Shown here piece by piece: positions 32,402 to 42,488 of a DNA stretch of 47,815 nt. Within the stretch, counting starts at the first letter, position 1; each line of letters begins with the position of its first letter. The DNA lies in NCBI GenBank assembly GCA_030431435.1, contig JAUIJI010000007.1, forward strand, positions 1 to 47,815. The letters are read 5' to 3'. Below the pieces are notes generated by a model. The model saw only the letters and a program-made list of their open reading frames with translations, was not told where the DNA came from and did no database searches. The translations under genes were made by a program, and so were the position numbers. The stretch comes from Alphaproteobacteria bacterium. GTDB lineage: Bacteria; Pseudomonadota; Alphaproteobacteria; Sphingomonadales; Sphingomonadaceae.

Positions 32402-34675
32402 GTGAAGCTGACGCGGCGCAATGTGCTGGCCGGAGCTGCCGTTGGCGGCGGGCTGCTTGTCGCCTGGTCATTCATCCCGCGCAGTTACGAGAGTCCGCTG
32501 GAACCGCAGGAGGGCGAGACCGCTTTCGACGCTTGGCTCAAGATCGCCGAGGATGGCGTGATCACGGTTGCCGTGCCGCAGCTGGAAATGGGGCAGGGCA
32601 TCACCACCCTTCTGCCGCAAGTCGTGGCGATGGAGCTGGGGGCGGACTGGCGGCAGATCGCTGTCGAGCCTGCACCCGTCAGCGGGGCCTATGCCAATTT
32701 CCCGCTCGCCGCGCGCTGGTCTGCGCTGTGGGAGCCGACCATCCCCGCCCTCGCCAACGAGGCCGACGAGTTCTGGCTGCAGCGCTGGGCGCAGGCCAAC
32801 CGCTTTACCGCTACGGCCGAGGGGGTGAGCATGGCGGCTTATGAAATGCCCTGTCGTCTCGCCGCAGCTTCCGCGCGCGCGATGCTGGAAATGGCGGCTG
32901 CAGAGCGGTGGCAGGTGGATTGGGAACAGTGTGACGCCTCCGGCGGCTTCGTTATCCATGGAGAGCAGAGGCTGACCTTTGGCGAACTTGCGGCAGAGGC
33001 TGCCGGGTTCTCACCACCATCTCCGCCGCCGCTGCGGTCTGAACCGCCAAGCGATCCAGCGATGGTGGCGGGCGAAGATGGCGAAGAGCGGGAGATCAGC
33101 TTTCCCCGGCTTGACCTGCCTTCGAAAGTCGACGGGTCCTGGCTCTTTGCCGGCGATGTGCGCTTGCCGGACATGGTGTATGCCGCAATCCGCCACGGCC
33201 CGCGCGACCGGGCGGAATTGACCGGATACGATGTCGAAGAGGCCGCCGGAATACGCGGGCTGGTGGGCATTGTCCGCGGCAAGCGCTGGCTGGCGGCTGC
33301 AGCGACCAACTGGTGGGCAGCGGAACAGGCACTCACCGCGATGAACCCGCGTTTCGCAGCGGAGAATATCGTCCGCACGGAACGTATCGAGGCATCGCTC
33401 GACAATGGCGTGCGGCGCGGCGCGGCACAGCGTATCCATGAACGCGGGCAGGCAGATGCAGGCTACAGCCCAGATTTCGCCTTGCGCTATGACATCGCAC
33501 CCGGCGTGCACGCCACACTGGAAACCGCCACCGTCACAGCGCGGCTGGCAGATGGTCGGTTGGAATTGTGGATGGCCAGCCAGGCCCCCGAAGCGGCACG
33601 GGCGGCGGCGGCAAAGGCTATTGGCATGTCTTCGGCAGACGTGGTGCTCTATCCCATGCCGGCAGGCGGCAGTTTTGACCGTAGGCTGGAACATGAGCAG
33701 GCGATCGAGGCCGCATTGATCGCGCGCGAGATCGGCAAGCCGGTGCAGCTTGTCTGGTCGCGCGGGGAAGAGCAACTCGCGCTCCAGCCGCGGCCCCCTG
33801 CGGCAGGCCTGATCGGGGCGCAACTGACGACGGATGGCAGGATCAACGCCATGCGGGTGCGCGTTGCCGTGCCGCCAGCCGCGCGCGAATTCGGCCAGCG
33901 GCTGTTCAACAATTCCACCAGCTGGGCTGCGATCGAGGCTGTGCAGGGCGAAGCAGATCCGCTCGCGCTGGAAGGGCTCGACATGCCCTATGCCATCCCC
34001 AACCTCGCCGTGGATCACATACCCGTCGAACTGCCGCTGCCGGCAGGCCGGATGCGCGGAAATGCCCATGGCTATACCTGTTTCATGCTCGAGAGTTTCA
34101 TCGACGAACTGGCGACGCGCGGCGGGCATGAGCCGATGAGCTACCGCATCGCCATGCTTGGCGGGGATGCACTGCTTGTGGATTGCCTGCAACGCGCCGC
34201 GCGCCTTTCCGAATGGGACGGCGGCGCGCGCGGGACCGGGCAGGGCATGGCGTGCCACCGCCTGACTGCGGGCGGGGCCACCGGGCGGATCGCGGTGGTC
34301 GCTTCGGCTGCTGCGGGCGAAGGTGGCGTGCGCGTCAGCCGCATTCACGCGGCGGTCAATATCGGGCGGGTGGTCAATCGCGACATCGCTTTGCAGCAGA
34401 TCGAAGGCGGTCTGATGTTCGGGCTTGGCAATGCGCTGGGGTGCGCCACTGGATATGACGAAGGTCGCCCCACCGCGCAGCGTCTGGCGGACTTGCAGAT
34501 ACCCACGCTGGCAGAAGCGCCGCAAATCACGGTCGAGCTGGTCGAGAGCGCGGAGGAGAGCTTTGACCCGGGCGAGATCGGCGTGCCCGCCATCGCCCCT
34601 GCTGTCGCCAACGCGCTCTATTCCGCCACGGGCTTGCGCCTGCGCCGCTTGCCGCTGCTGTCGGGCGGCCTCTAA
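32402..34675 (+). CDS. Orphan molybdenum hydroxylase large subunit (isoquinoline 1-oxidoreductase beta type, IorB-like)
   Basis: 757 residues from a GTG at 32402 with an AAGGAGGG site. N-terminal Tat-like signal KLTRRNVLAGAAVGGGLLVA, then the IorB/xanthine-dehydrogenase family fold: VAVPQLEMGQGITTLLPQVVAMEL (Moco contact), SKVDGSWLFAGDVRLPDMVYAAIRHGP, MPAGGSFDRRLEHEQAIEAALIARE and a C-terminal GEIGVPAIAPAVANALYSATG, where E in GEIG is the catalytic-base position. No 2Fe-2S small subunit or cytochrome gene lies next to it, unlike most Ior sets. Likely binds molybdopterin-cytosine dinucleotide and oxidises an aldehyde or N-heterocycle; substrate unknown. Confidence 0.88.
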   Translation: MKLTRRNVLAGAAVGGGLLVAWSFIPRSYESPLEPQEGETAFDAWLKIAEDGVITVAVPQLEMGQGITTLLPQVVAMELGADWRQIAVEPAPVSGAYANFPLAARWSALWEPTIPALANEADEFWLQRWAQANRFTATAEGVSMAAYEMPCRLAAASARAMLEMAAAERWQVDWEQCDASGGFVIHGEQRLTFGELAAEAAGFSPPSPPPLRSEPPSDPAMVAGEDGEEREISFPRLDLPSKVDGSWLFAGDVRLPDMVYAAIRHGPRDRAELTGYDVEEAAGIRGLVGIVRGKRWLAAAATNWWAAEQALTAMNPRFAAENIVRTERIEASLDNGVRRGAAQRIHERGQADAGYSPDFALRYDIAPGVHATLETATVTARLADGRLELWMASQAPEAARAAAAKAIGMSSADVVLYPMPAGGSFDRRLEHEQAIEAALIAREIGKPVQLVWSRGEEQLALQPRPPAAGLIGAQLTTDGRINAMRVRVAVPPAAREFGQRLFNNSTSWAAIEAVQGEADPLALEGLDMPYAIPNLAVDHIPVELPLPAGRMRGNAHGYTCFMLESFIDELATRGGHEPMSYRIAMLGGDALLVDCLQRAARLSEWDGGARGTGQGMACHRLTAGGATGRIAVVASAAAGEGGVRVSRIHAAVNIGRVVNRDIALQQIEGGLMFGLGNALGCATGYDEGRPTAQRLADLQIPTLAEAPQITVELVESAEESFDPGEIGVPAIAPAVANALYSATGLRLRRLPLLSGGL

Positions 34676-34717
34676 GGCCGTAGTGCAAGACGCGGCAATC
34701 GAGCTAAAGGGCAGGGC

Positions 34718-35740
34718 ATGACCTGGCAGAAACAACAGCTTCCCGCAGACCATCCCCCCGTCAACAGCGGCGGCGTGGGTGTATTGCTGGTCAATCTCGG
34801 CACTCCCGATGCGCCGACACCCAAGGCGGTGAAGACATACCTCGCCGAATTCCTGTCTGACCCGCGCGTGATCGAAATTCCGCAGATTGCATGGCAGCCG
34901 ATCCTGCGCGGGGTGATCCTCAATGTGCGCCCGAAGAAGAGCGCGCATGCCTACCAACAGGTCTGGACCGATAAAGGCTCTCCGCTCGCCGCGATCACGG
35001 CAGAGCAGGCAGAAAAGCTGCAGGTGCGGTTGGGCGAAGGCGTGCAGGTCGACTGGGCGATGCGCTATGGCAATCCGTCGATCCCGGACAAGCTTCAGGC
35101 GATGATGGATGCAGGCTGCGAGCGGATCGTGCTGGCGCCGCTCTATCCGCAATATTCGGGTGCGACCACGGCCACCGTGGTCGACAAGGCGAGCGAGGCG
35201 CTGGGAAAGATGCGCTGGCAGCCGAGCCTGCGGGTGATGCCGCCCTATCATGACGACCAGGCGCATATCGATGCGCTGGCGAAGGATCTCGGCGCGCAGC
35301 TGGATGCGCTGGCCTTCACCCCGGAAGTGCTGCTGCTGTCCTTTCACGGCATGCCGCAGCGCACGCTGGAGCTGGGCGACCCCTATCACTGCCAGTGCAT
35401 GAAGACCGCGCGCCTGCTCGAGGCTGCGCTCGCCCGGCCCGATATCCGCATGGTGACGACTTTCCAGAGCCGCTTTGGTCCTGCCAAATGGCTCGAACCG
35501 GCGACGGATACCGTGCTCGAAGCCGAAGCCGCCAAAGGCACAAAGCGCCTCGCCATCGCCGCACCCGGTTTTTCTGCCGATTGCCTCGAAACGCTGGAAG
35601 AACTGGCGATCAGGGGCAAGGAGCAGTTCACCGAGGCAGGGGGCGAGGACTTCGCTGTGCTGTCCTGCCTCAATGCAGGCGATCAGGGCATGGCCATGCT
35701 TGAAACTTTGGTGCGGCGCGAACTGGCAGGCTGGATTTGA
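34718..35740 (+). CDS. hemH: Ferrochelatase
   Basis: Inserts Fe(II) into protoporphyrin IX, the last step of protoheme synthesis. 340 residues, normal length. Motifs: VLLVNLGTPDAPT (22-34), YPQYSGATT (144-151), catalytic H210 in SFHGMP and E291 in PGFSADCLETLEE. DPYHCQCMKT (221-230) has two cysteines that could be part of a cluster-like or redox site, seen in some bacterial ferrochelatases. 42 bp after the Mo-hydroxylase gene, 28 bp before the small membrane protein, same strand, so possibly co-transcribed. Confidence 0.96.
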   Translation: MTWQKQQLPADHPPVNSGGVGVLLVNLGTPDAPTPKAVKTYLAEFLSDPRVIEIPQIAWQPILRGVILNVRPKKSAHAYQQVWTDKGSPLAAITAEQAEKLQVRLGEGVQVDWAMRYGNPSIPDKLQAMMDAGCERIVLAPLYPQYSGATTATVVDKASEALGKMRWQPSLRVMPPYHDDQAHIDALAKDLGAQLDALAFTPEVLLLSFHGMPQRTLELGDPYHCQCMKTARLLEAALARPDIRMVTTFQSRFGPAKWLEPATDTVLEAEAAKGTKRLAIAAPGFSADCLETLEELAIRGKEQFTEAGGEDFAVLSCLNAGDQGMAMLETLVRRELAGWI

Positions 35741-35768
35741 GCGGGATTGTCCGCCACATGCCCGGCGC

Positions 35769-36350
35769 GTGACAGAATATCTGATCCTCTTTGCGGTGGT
35801 CTTCGCGATCAACCTGCTGCCCGCTTTCGGGCCGCCGACATGGTCCGTGATCGTGCTGTTCGGCCTGACAACAGACCTGCCAGTTTTCGGCATCGTGCCG
35901 GTCGGCGCGGCGGCGGCGGCATCGGGGCGTTATCTGCTGGCCCACGGCTTTCGCATCCTGGCCGGCTACGTTTCGCAGGAGACCAAGGACAACCTTGCCG
36001 CCGCGCGCCACGCCTTCGAAAAGCGCAAGCACCATGGCTGGGCGGCGCTCGGCCTGTTTGCCTTGTCGCCGGTTCCCTCGGCGCAATTGTTCGCCGCCAT
36101 CGGTCTCACCAATATACGCATATTGCCCTTTACCGCGGCGTTTTTTGCCGGACGGCTGGTGTCCTATTCGATCTATGCCGGTTCCGCGCATCTGGTGGCA
36201 GAGGAACTGACGCTGGCCGATACCTTCCGCGAAGCGCTGACCAGCCCCTGGGGCATTGCGCTGCAGCTGCTGATGCTGGCCATGCTGGTGGCGCTGGTGC
36301 GCATTCCGTGGGCACGCATCCTGGGGCCTGCGGAAGAAAAGCAGGACTAG
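35769..36350 (+). CDS. Small integral membrane protein, VTT/DedA-like
   Basis: 193 residues from a GTG at 35769; the start is uncertain because no ATG is available upstream in frame without overlapping hemH. About five membrane segments: LILFAVVFAINLLPAF, TWSVIVLFGLTT, VPVGAAAAASGRYLLA, GLFALSPVPSAQLFAAIGL and a C-terminal LQLLMLAMLVALVRIP. Between them lies a charged loop with ETKDNLAAARHAFEKRKHHG. The FxxxPxPSAQLF and FFAGRLVSY motifs resemble the VTT (SNARE-associated Golgi) family, whose members handle lipids or maintain membrane potential. Specific function unknown. Its stop is one base from the convergent DUF1674 gene. Confidence 0.75.
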   Translation: MTEYLILFAVVFAINLLPAFGPPTWSVIVLFGLTTDLPVFGIVPVGAAAAASGRYLLAHGFRILAGYVSQETKDNLAAARHAFEKRKHHGWAALGLFALSPVPSAQLFAAIGLTNIRILPFTAAFFAGRLVSYSIYAGSAHLVAEELTLADTFREALTSPWGIALQLLMLAMLVALVRIPWARILGPAEEKQD

Positions 36351-36351
36351 T

Positions 36352-36507
36352 TCAGAAGTCGATGGCGATCCCGTCCTTCACCCAGTCGCCATAGCGGGTG
36401 GGGGAGAGCTCCTCGTCATCCTTTGCCTTTGAGGGTGCGGGCGGCGGATCGTTGCTCCAGTGGGCAGGCTTGGTGAAGCCTTCGGGACGTTTGGTTGCGC
36501 GTTTCAT
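36352..36507 (-). CDS. DUF1674 / SDHAF4-like succinate dehydrogenase assembly factor
   Basis: 51 residues from the ATG at 36507. Short, basic N-terminus (MKRATKRPEGFTKPAHW) and the family hallmark SPTRYGDWVKDGIAIDF at the C-terminus. In mitochondria SDHAF4 binds FAD-loaded SdhA before complex assembly; bacterial DUF1674 proteins are presumed to do the same. Almost end to end with the convergent membrane-protein gene and divergent from rsmB (59-bp gap). Too short to be easily called by eye but the C-terminal motif is decisive. Confidence 0.88.
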   Translation of the reverse strand: MKRATKRPEGFTKPAHWSNDPPPAPSKAKDDEELSPTRYGDWVKDGIAIDF

Positions 36508-36566
36508 AGCTTCTGCAACATGGGCGCACTGGCGCTGCGATGCAATGCGCACTAAGGCCCGTGCCG

Positions 36567-37826
36567 ATGGCGAAACGTCCCCAGTTCCTTTCCGATACGC
36601 CCGCCGGCCTGCCCGCGCGGCTGGCTGCGCTCAAACTGCTCGATGCGGTGTTTCGCCGTGGCGAGACACTGGACGTGGCCGAAAAGGCTGCGTTGCGCGG
36701 TGTCGATGCCCCGGCGGACAGGGCGCTGGCTCGCGCTCTGGCGGGCGAAGTGCTGCGCTGGCTGGTCGATCTCGATGTGCTGATCGACAGTGCGATGAAG
36801 AAGCCGCTGCCTGACGATGCCAAGCCGCGCATGGTGCTGCGGCTGATGCTGGCAGGCTGGCTGCGGCTGGAGACGCCGCCGCATGCGGTCATCGCGACGG
36901 GTCTGGGATTGCTGGCAGGTGGTCCGCGCAGGCTGGCGCATGGGGTCTTCTCGACCCTGACCAAGCGCGAGGTCAGCCTGCCTGACGTGCCGACACTGCC
37001 CGATGCGGTGATGATGCGCTGGCAAGACAGGGCCTTCGATATCGCACCGGGCCTCGTCGCTCCGCCGCCGCTGGACCTGACGCTGCGCGATCCGGGGCAG
37101 ACCGACGCGCTGGCAGAAAAGCTTGGCGGCACCAGCCTGATGCCCGGACATGTGCGCTTGCCGCGCGGGCAGGCGGTGGAACAGATCGACGGTTTCGCCG
37201 AAGGCGCTTTCTGGGTGCAGGACCTTGCCGCCGCGCTCCCGGCGAGGCTGCTGGGCGAAGGCAAGGGCCGCCGCGTGCTGGACCTGTGCGCCGCGCCGGG
37301 TGGCAAGACACTCCAACTGGCGGCTGCCGGATGGGAGGTGACCGCGCTCGATATCAGCAAGAAGCGGCTCGAGCGATTGCATGAAAACCTCAAGCGCACC
37401 GGGCTTTCTGCAAAGGTCGTGGTGGCCGATGCGCTGGAATGGCAGCCAGATGCGCCGTTCGATGCCATATTGCTCGATGCGCCATGTACTGCCACCGGCA
37501 CCTGCCGCCGCCACCCGGACGTGCTTCACCGCATCAGCCAGCACCACGTGCTGGAAATGGCGGAGCTGCAATCCGCGCTGCTGGACCGCGCGCAAAGCTG
37601 GCTGGCTGATGGCGGGCAGCTGGTCTTCGCCACCTGCTCGCTGGAAGAAGAGGAAGGCGAGCAGCAGGCCGAGCATGTTGCGCTCAAACCCGATCCGATC
37701 CGCGCAGAAGAGCTGCCCGCAGGCCTCGCGCCCACTGCCGAGGGCTGGCTGCGCACCCATCCCGGCATGCTCTCGGACCCAGGCGGGCTCGACGGCTTTT
37801 TCATCGCCCGCTGGCAGAAGCACTAG
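36567..37826 (+). CDS. rsmB: 16S rRNA m5C967 methyltransferase RsmB
   Basis: 419 residues from the ATG at 36567. N-terminal NusB-like RNA-binding domain (~1-140: ARLAALKLLDAVFRRGETL, RALAGEVLRWLVDLD), then a class I methyltransferase with DLCAAPGGKT (239-248), DAPC (C307) in LLDAPCTATGTCRRHPD and TCS (C357) in FATCSLEEEEG; the two cysteines are the catalytic pair of m5C enzymes. SAM-dependent, acts on the 30S subunit rRNA. Normal length for the family. Downstream gap of 74 bp leads to an acidic repeat protein. Confidence 0.96.
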   Translation: MAKRPQFLSDTPAGLPARLAALKLLDAVFRRGETLDVAEKAALRGVDAPADRALARALAGEVLRWLVDLDVLIDSAMKKPLPDDAKPRMVLRLMLAGWLRLETPPHAVIATGLGLLAGGPRRLAHGVFSTLTKREVSLPDVPTLPDAVMMRWQDRAFDIAPGLVAPPPLDLTLRDPGQTDALAEKLGGTSLMPGHVRLPRGQAVEQIDGFAEGAFWVQDLAAALPARLLGEGKGRRVLDLCAAPGGKTLQLAAAGWEVTALDISKKRLERLHENLKRTGLSAKVVVADALEWQPDAPFDAILLDAPCTATGTCRRHPDVLHRISQHHVLEMAELQSALLDRAQSWLADGGQLVFATCSLEEEEGEQQAEHVALKPDPIRAEELPAGLAPTAEGWLRTHPGMLSDPGGLDGFFIARWQKH

Positions 37827-37900
37827 TGCTACGGGCGTTAACCCGCTGCTAACCATCCCTGCACATTCAATAGTGAGCATATCGACCTAAACCTGCCCTC

Positions 37901-39124
<1,224 letters not shown>

Positions 39125-39143
39125 AGCTCCGCCGGGCCTTCTC

Positions 39144-39407
39144 TCAGTCAGTCCTGACACGCCACAGCCACACCGCCAGCGCGGCCATCCCGCCGATGGT
39201 GACAGCCCATGTCCAGCTGCCGTCCAGCGCGACCGGAAGCGAGATCAGCGCAGTGGCAGCAATGGCGAACAGCCAGGCGATGCCTGCCTTCATGAAGCCG
39301 CGCGCCTGATAGAACAGCATATTGCCAATCACCAGCATCACCAACGTCCCCACGATGAACTGCTGGAGTTGCAGCTCGCCCGGATCGAACATTGGCGGGG
39401 GTGGCAT
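39144..39407 (-). CDS. Small membrane protein of unknown function
   Basis: 87 residues; ATG at 39407 overlaps the msrA stop by one base (TAATG), so the two are coupled. Three hydrophobic segments: FIVGTLVMLVIGNMLFY, AGIAWLFAIAATALISLPVAL and WAVTIGGMAALAVWLW, ending in RVRTD. A later start at MFDPGELQ is possible. No domain recognised. The coupling to msrA suggests co-expression, not a known shared role. Confidence 0.75.
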   Translation of the reverse strand: MPPPPMFDPGELQLQQFIVGTLVMLVIGNMLFYQARGFMKAGIAWLFAIAATALISLPVALDGSWTWAVTIGGMAALAVWLWRVRTD

Positions 39408-39940
39408 TACTTGACCTTACTGGCGAAACTCTTGCGCAATTTCATAAGCTTGGGCGGGATGACCGCAAGGCAATAGGGATTGCGCTGGCCTTCGCCCTGC
39501 CAGTACTCCTGGTGGTAATCCTCTGCCGGATACCACGTGGCCGGACCTTCAATGGTGGTCACGGCCTGCTCGCCCGCATGCCCTTCATTCCAGCGCGCAA
39601 TCGCGGCCTCGGCCTCTTCCCTTTGCGCATCGTCCAGCGGGAAGATCGCGCTGCGATACTGCGTGCCCACGTCATTGCCCTGGCGGTTCAGCTGGGTCGG
39701 GTCATGCGTGCCCATGAACATGTCATAGATTTCGGCGAGCGAGACCACGTCCGGATCGAAGGTCACCTTGATCCCCTCGGCATGGCCCGTGGTGCCTGAG
39801 CAGACCTGCTTGTAGGTGGGGTTTTCAACCGTCCCGCCGATATAGCCGCTTTCCACGGCGGACACGCCGATCACGTCGTTGAACACTGCCTCGGTGCACC
39901 AGAAGCATCCGCCGGCGATGATAGCCTGTTCGTGGGCCAT
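39407..39940 (-). CDS. msrA: Peptide methionine-S-sulfoxide reductase A
   Basis: Repairs methionine S-sulfoxide in proteins. 177 residues from the ATG at 39940 (AAGGAG site). Catalytic GCFWCTEAVF (C12, with C15 nearby), GYIGGTVENPTYKQVCSGTTGHAE (second Cys) and the DPTQLNRQGNDVGTQYRS motif. The tail has EDYHQEYWQ. No signal peptide, so cytoplasmic. Divergent from the secreted methyltransferase-like gene. Start choice is supported by the ribosome site. Confidence 0.97.
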   Translation of the reverse strand: MAHEQAIIAGGCFWCTEAVFNDVIGVSAVESGYIGGTVENPTYKQVCSGTTGHAEGIKVTFDPDVVSLAEIYDMFMGTHDPTQLNRQGNDVGTQYRSAIFPLDDAQREEAEAAIARWNEGHAGEQAVTTIEGPATWYPAEDYHQEYWQGEGQRNPYCLAVIPPKLMKLRKSFASKVK

Positions 39941-40047
39941 GAAACGCACTCCTTTGTTGCCTGGAAGATGGGGACGAAAGTGCGCCTTGTCATCCCTAGG
40001 CAGAAGGCTAGGCTGTCCTGCAAAGTTCCAATCGGGAGAGACCCCTC

Positions 40048-40965
40048 ATGCGTAAGCTTGCCCTTTTTCTTGCCGCCACGGCTGTGACAATTTCCGCGCC
40101 CGCCATGGCGCAATCGACCGGTGAACGGATCTTGCGCGGTGTGCTCGATCGCGTGCTCGGGCCGGAACAGCAGCAGGTTGAAGAGGAGGCGGAGCTGGTC
40201 ACCGCCGAACCGTCAGCAATGGAAGCTGCACTCAATCACGAAAGGCGCGCCGAGGACCGCGTTCGCGACCAGTATCGCCATCCGGCGCAGACGCTCGATT
40301 TCTTCCGCATCGAGCCGGGCATGACCGTGGTCGACTACATGCCGGCAGGCGGCTGGTATGCCCGCGTAATCATCCCCTACCTCGGCCGCAGCGGTACCTA
40401 CATCGGCCTCAACCCGGAGCTGCATCCCGAACTCACCGGCTATTGGGACATGTATCGCAATGCCTCCAGCCGCATTCCCGCCGATGCGCGCCAATGGGTG
40501 GGCAATGATGGCGCGCGCGTCTTCGGCCTCAACACCGATGATGAACTGGACAATTGGGAAGGCGTGGCGGACCGCGTCACCATTTTCCGCGAGATCCACA
40601 ATATGCGCCGCTTCGGCTGGTTCCATGATTCGATGGTCGCCATCCGCCACCTGCTGAAGGATGACGGGCTGCTGGGCGTGGTGCAGCACCGGGCGCGGGC
40701 CAATGCGCCCATTTCCTATGTGCTGGGAGACCATGGCTACCAGCGCGAGCAAGATGTGGTGGCGCTAATGTCCGCCTATGGCTTCGAGCTGGTGGAGCGT
40801 AGCCAGATCAACGCCAACCCGAGCGATCCGGCAGACTGGGAGATCGGTCCCTGGCAATTGCCGCCGGGATATAACGGCGCTCCAGAAGGCAGCGCCGAAC
40901 GCGCCCGCCGCGCTGAAATCGGCGAGAGCGATCGCATGACTCTGCTGTTCCGCAAGGTGCAGTAG
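40048..40965 (+). CDS. Secreted methyltransferase-fold protein (COG4798-like)
   Basis: 305 residues with a clear Sec signal peptide (MRKLALFLAATAVTISAPAMA, cut before QS). The mature part has a class I SAM-methyltransferase-like core: FFRIEPGMTVVDYMPAGGWYARVIIPYLG replaces the usual GxGxG loop, then GTYIGLNP, and LLKDDGLLGVVQH. The HNMRRFGWFHDSMVAIRHLLKDDG region matches the family of predicted periplasmic methyltransferases. SAM is not known to be abundant in the periplasm, so the fold may have another use. Alone on its strand between msrA and aguB. Signal and fold are clear; activity is not. Confidence 0.8.
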   Translation: MRKLALFLAATAVTISAPAMAQSTGERILRGVLDRVLGPEQQQVEEEAELVTAEPSAMEAALNHERRAEDRVRDQYRHPAQTLDFFRIEPGMTVVDYMPAGGWYARVIIPYLGRSGTYIGLNPELHPELTGYWDMYRNASSRIPADARQWVGNDGARVFGLNTDDELDNWEGVADRVTIFREIHNMRRFGWFHDSMVAIRHLLKDDGLLGVVQHRARANAPISYVLGDHGYQREQDVVALMSAYGFELVERSQINANPSDPADWEIGPWQLPPGYNGAPEGSAERARRAEIGESDRMTLLFRKVQ

Positions 40966-41015
40966 GGCAAGGCCAAGATTTACAGCGGCGCGGCGGCAGA
41001 ATAAGGGGCGAGGCC

Positions 41016-41891
41016 ATGACCAAGCTCACTGTCGCCGCCCTGCAGCTCGCCCTCGGTTCGGAGAACGAAGCCGAGAACATCGATGCCGTCTCCGCGCTGG
41101 TGGAGGAAGCGGCGGGCAAGGGCGCGCAGGTGGTGCTGCCGCCGGAGCTGTTTTCCGGCCCCTATTTCTGCCGCGAGGAGAAGGACGAATTCTTCGCGCT
41201 GGCCCGCCCTACCGCCGAGCATCCCTCGGTCATCGCCATGCAGGCGCTGGCTGCAAAGCTGGGCGTGGCGATCCCCACCAGCTTCTTCGAGCGTGACGGG
41301 CACCATTATTACAACACATTGGCAATGATCGATGCCAGCGGCGAGATCCAGGGCACTTACCGCAAGAGCCATATTCCGGACGGGCCGGGCTATGAGGAGA
41401 AGTTCTATTTCCGCCCCGGCAATGACGGGTTCAAGGTGTGGGACGTGCCGACCGAGAGCGGCACTGCACGCATCGGCATCGGCATCTGCTGGGACCAGTG
41501 GTATCCCGAAACCGCCCGCTGCCTCGCGCTGAAAGGCGCGCAGGTGCTGCTCTATCCCACCGCCATCGGTTCCGAGCCCAAGGATGCCAAGATGGACACC
41601 AGCCGCATGTGGCGCCGCGCGATGATCGGCCATGCGGTGTCCAACTGCATGCCGGTGGTCGCCGCCAATCGCATCGGCCATGAAGGTTCGCAGGAAGCAG
41701 GCAATACGTTCTACGGCCACAGCTTCATCTGCGACGAATGGGGCGATTACGTGGAGCAATTCTGCCGCGAGGAGACGGGCGTTCTGGTCGCCACGCTGGA
41801 TCTCGATGCTGCGCGCAAGCATCGCGCCAGCTGGGGCTTCTTCCGCGATCGTCGCCCGCAACTCTATGGCCGGATTGCCGAGGACATTTGA
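41016..41891 (+). CDS. aguB: N-carbamoylputrescine amidase
   Basis: Nitrilase-family hydrolase that converts N-carbamoylputrescine to putrescine, CO2 and ammonia. 291 residues; catalytic triad E44 (PPELFSGPYFC), K117 (TYRKSHIPDGPGYEEKFYF) and C158 (GICWDQWYPE). The end HRASWGFFRDRRPQLYGRI is diagnostic of AguB. No aguA (agmatine deiminase) is adjacent. Its stop overlaps the folK TTG start (TTGA), so these two are coupled. Cytoplasmic. Confidence 0.95.
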   Translation: MTKLTVAALQLALGSENEAENIDAVSALVEEAAGKGAQVVLPPELFSGPYFCREEKDEFFALARPTAEHPSVIAMQALAAKLGVAIPTSFFERDGHHYYNTLAMIDASGEIQGTYRKSHIPDGPGYEEKFYFRPGNDGFKVWDVPTESGTARIGIGICWDQWYPETARCLALKGAQVLLYPTAIGSEPKDAKMDTSRMWRRAMIGHAVSNCMPVVAANRIGHEGSQEAGNTFYGHSFICDEWGDYVEQFCREETGVLVATLDLDAARKHRASWGFFRDRRPQLYGRIAEDI

Positions 41892-42385
41892 ACCCGCATC
41901 TCTATCTCCTCGCGCTTGGGTCGAACCAGCGCCATCCGCAATTCGGTCGTCCGCGCGATGTGCTGGAGGTGGCGTTGGATCTGATGGCTCCCGATGTGGG
42001 TGAAGTGCTCGCCCGCTCGCCGGTCATCACCAGCGCGCCCGTCGGCCCGTCCCAGCGTCAATACGCCAATGGTGCTGCCGTCGTCGCTTCGAAATGGGCT
42101 CCGTGTGACATGCTTGTCGCGCTGCAGGCGGTGGAACAGGCGATGGGTCGCAAGCGCATGGGCCAGCGCTGGCGTTCGCGTACGCTCGACCTTGATATCA
42201 TCCTTTGGTCAGGCGGGATCGTGGCGGAGCAGGACCTGCAAATCCCGCATCCCCGCTTCCGCGAACGCACCTTCGTGCTCGGCCCCGCCGCCGCTATAGC
42301 ACCTGACTGGCGTGACCCGGTCACTGGCCTGACCGTCAAACAGTTACATGCCCGCTTGACCCGCAAACGCCCCGTCCCTAGGTGA
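41888..42385 (+). CDS. folK: 2-amino-4-hydroxy-6-hydroxymethyldihydropteridine diphosphokinase
   Basis: Pyrophosphorylates 6-hydroxymethyl-dihydropterin in folate synthesis. 165 residues from a TTG at 41888 that overlaps the aguB stop (TTGA). Motifs: LALGSNQRHP, RWRSRTLDLDIILW (metal-binding DLD), LQIPHPRFRERTFVLGPAAAIAPDW. Start is inferred from the LYLLALGSN alignment; no ATG precedes it in frame. Short for the family by a few residues at the C-terminus, otherwise normal. The last housekeeping gene before tRNA-Lys. Confidence 0.9.
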   Translation: MNPHLYLLALGSNQRHPQFGRPRDVLEVALDLMAPDVGEVLARSPVITSAPVGPSQRQYANGAAVVASKWAPCDMLVALQAVEQAMGRKRMGQRWRSRTLDLDIILWSGGIVAEQDLQIPHPRFRERTFVLGPAAAIAPDWRDPVTGLTVKQLHARLTRKRPVPR

Positions 42386-42412
42386 CGCCTCCGGATACCG
42401 TTATCCCCTTGG

Positions 42413-42488
42413 GGGCCCTTAGCTCAGTCGGTAGAGCAACTGACTTTTAATCAGTAGGTCGCTGGTTCGAACCCAGCAGGGCTCACCA
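42413..42488 (+). tRNA. tRNA-Lys (anticodon TTT)
   Basis: 76 nt including an encoded CCA. Acceptor stem GGGCCCT with AGGGCTC (one G-U pair), D-arm AGCTCAGTCGGTAGAGC, anticodon stem ACTGA/TCAGT with loop CTTTTAA giving anticodon TTT, and T-arm GCTGGTTCGAACCCAGC. Accessory, phage-like DNA begins directly after it, so this is a likely attachment site. No second copy of its 3' end is seen in the window. Confidence 0.97.

Noticed and set aside
33011-35893. A 960-codon open frame on the minus strand
   Set aside because: It runs antisense through the Mo hydroxylase and hemH genes and lacks any motif; the plus-strand genes explain the sequence fully.
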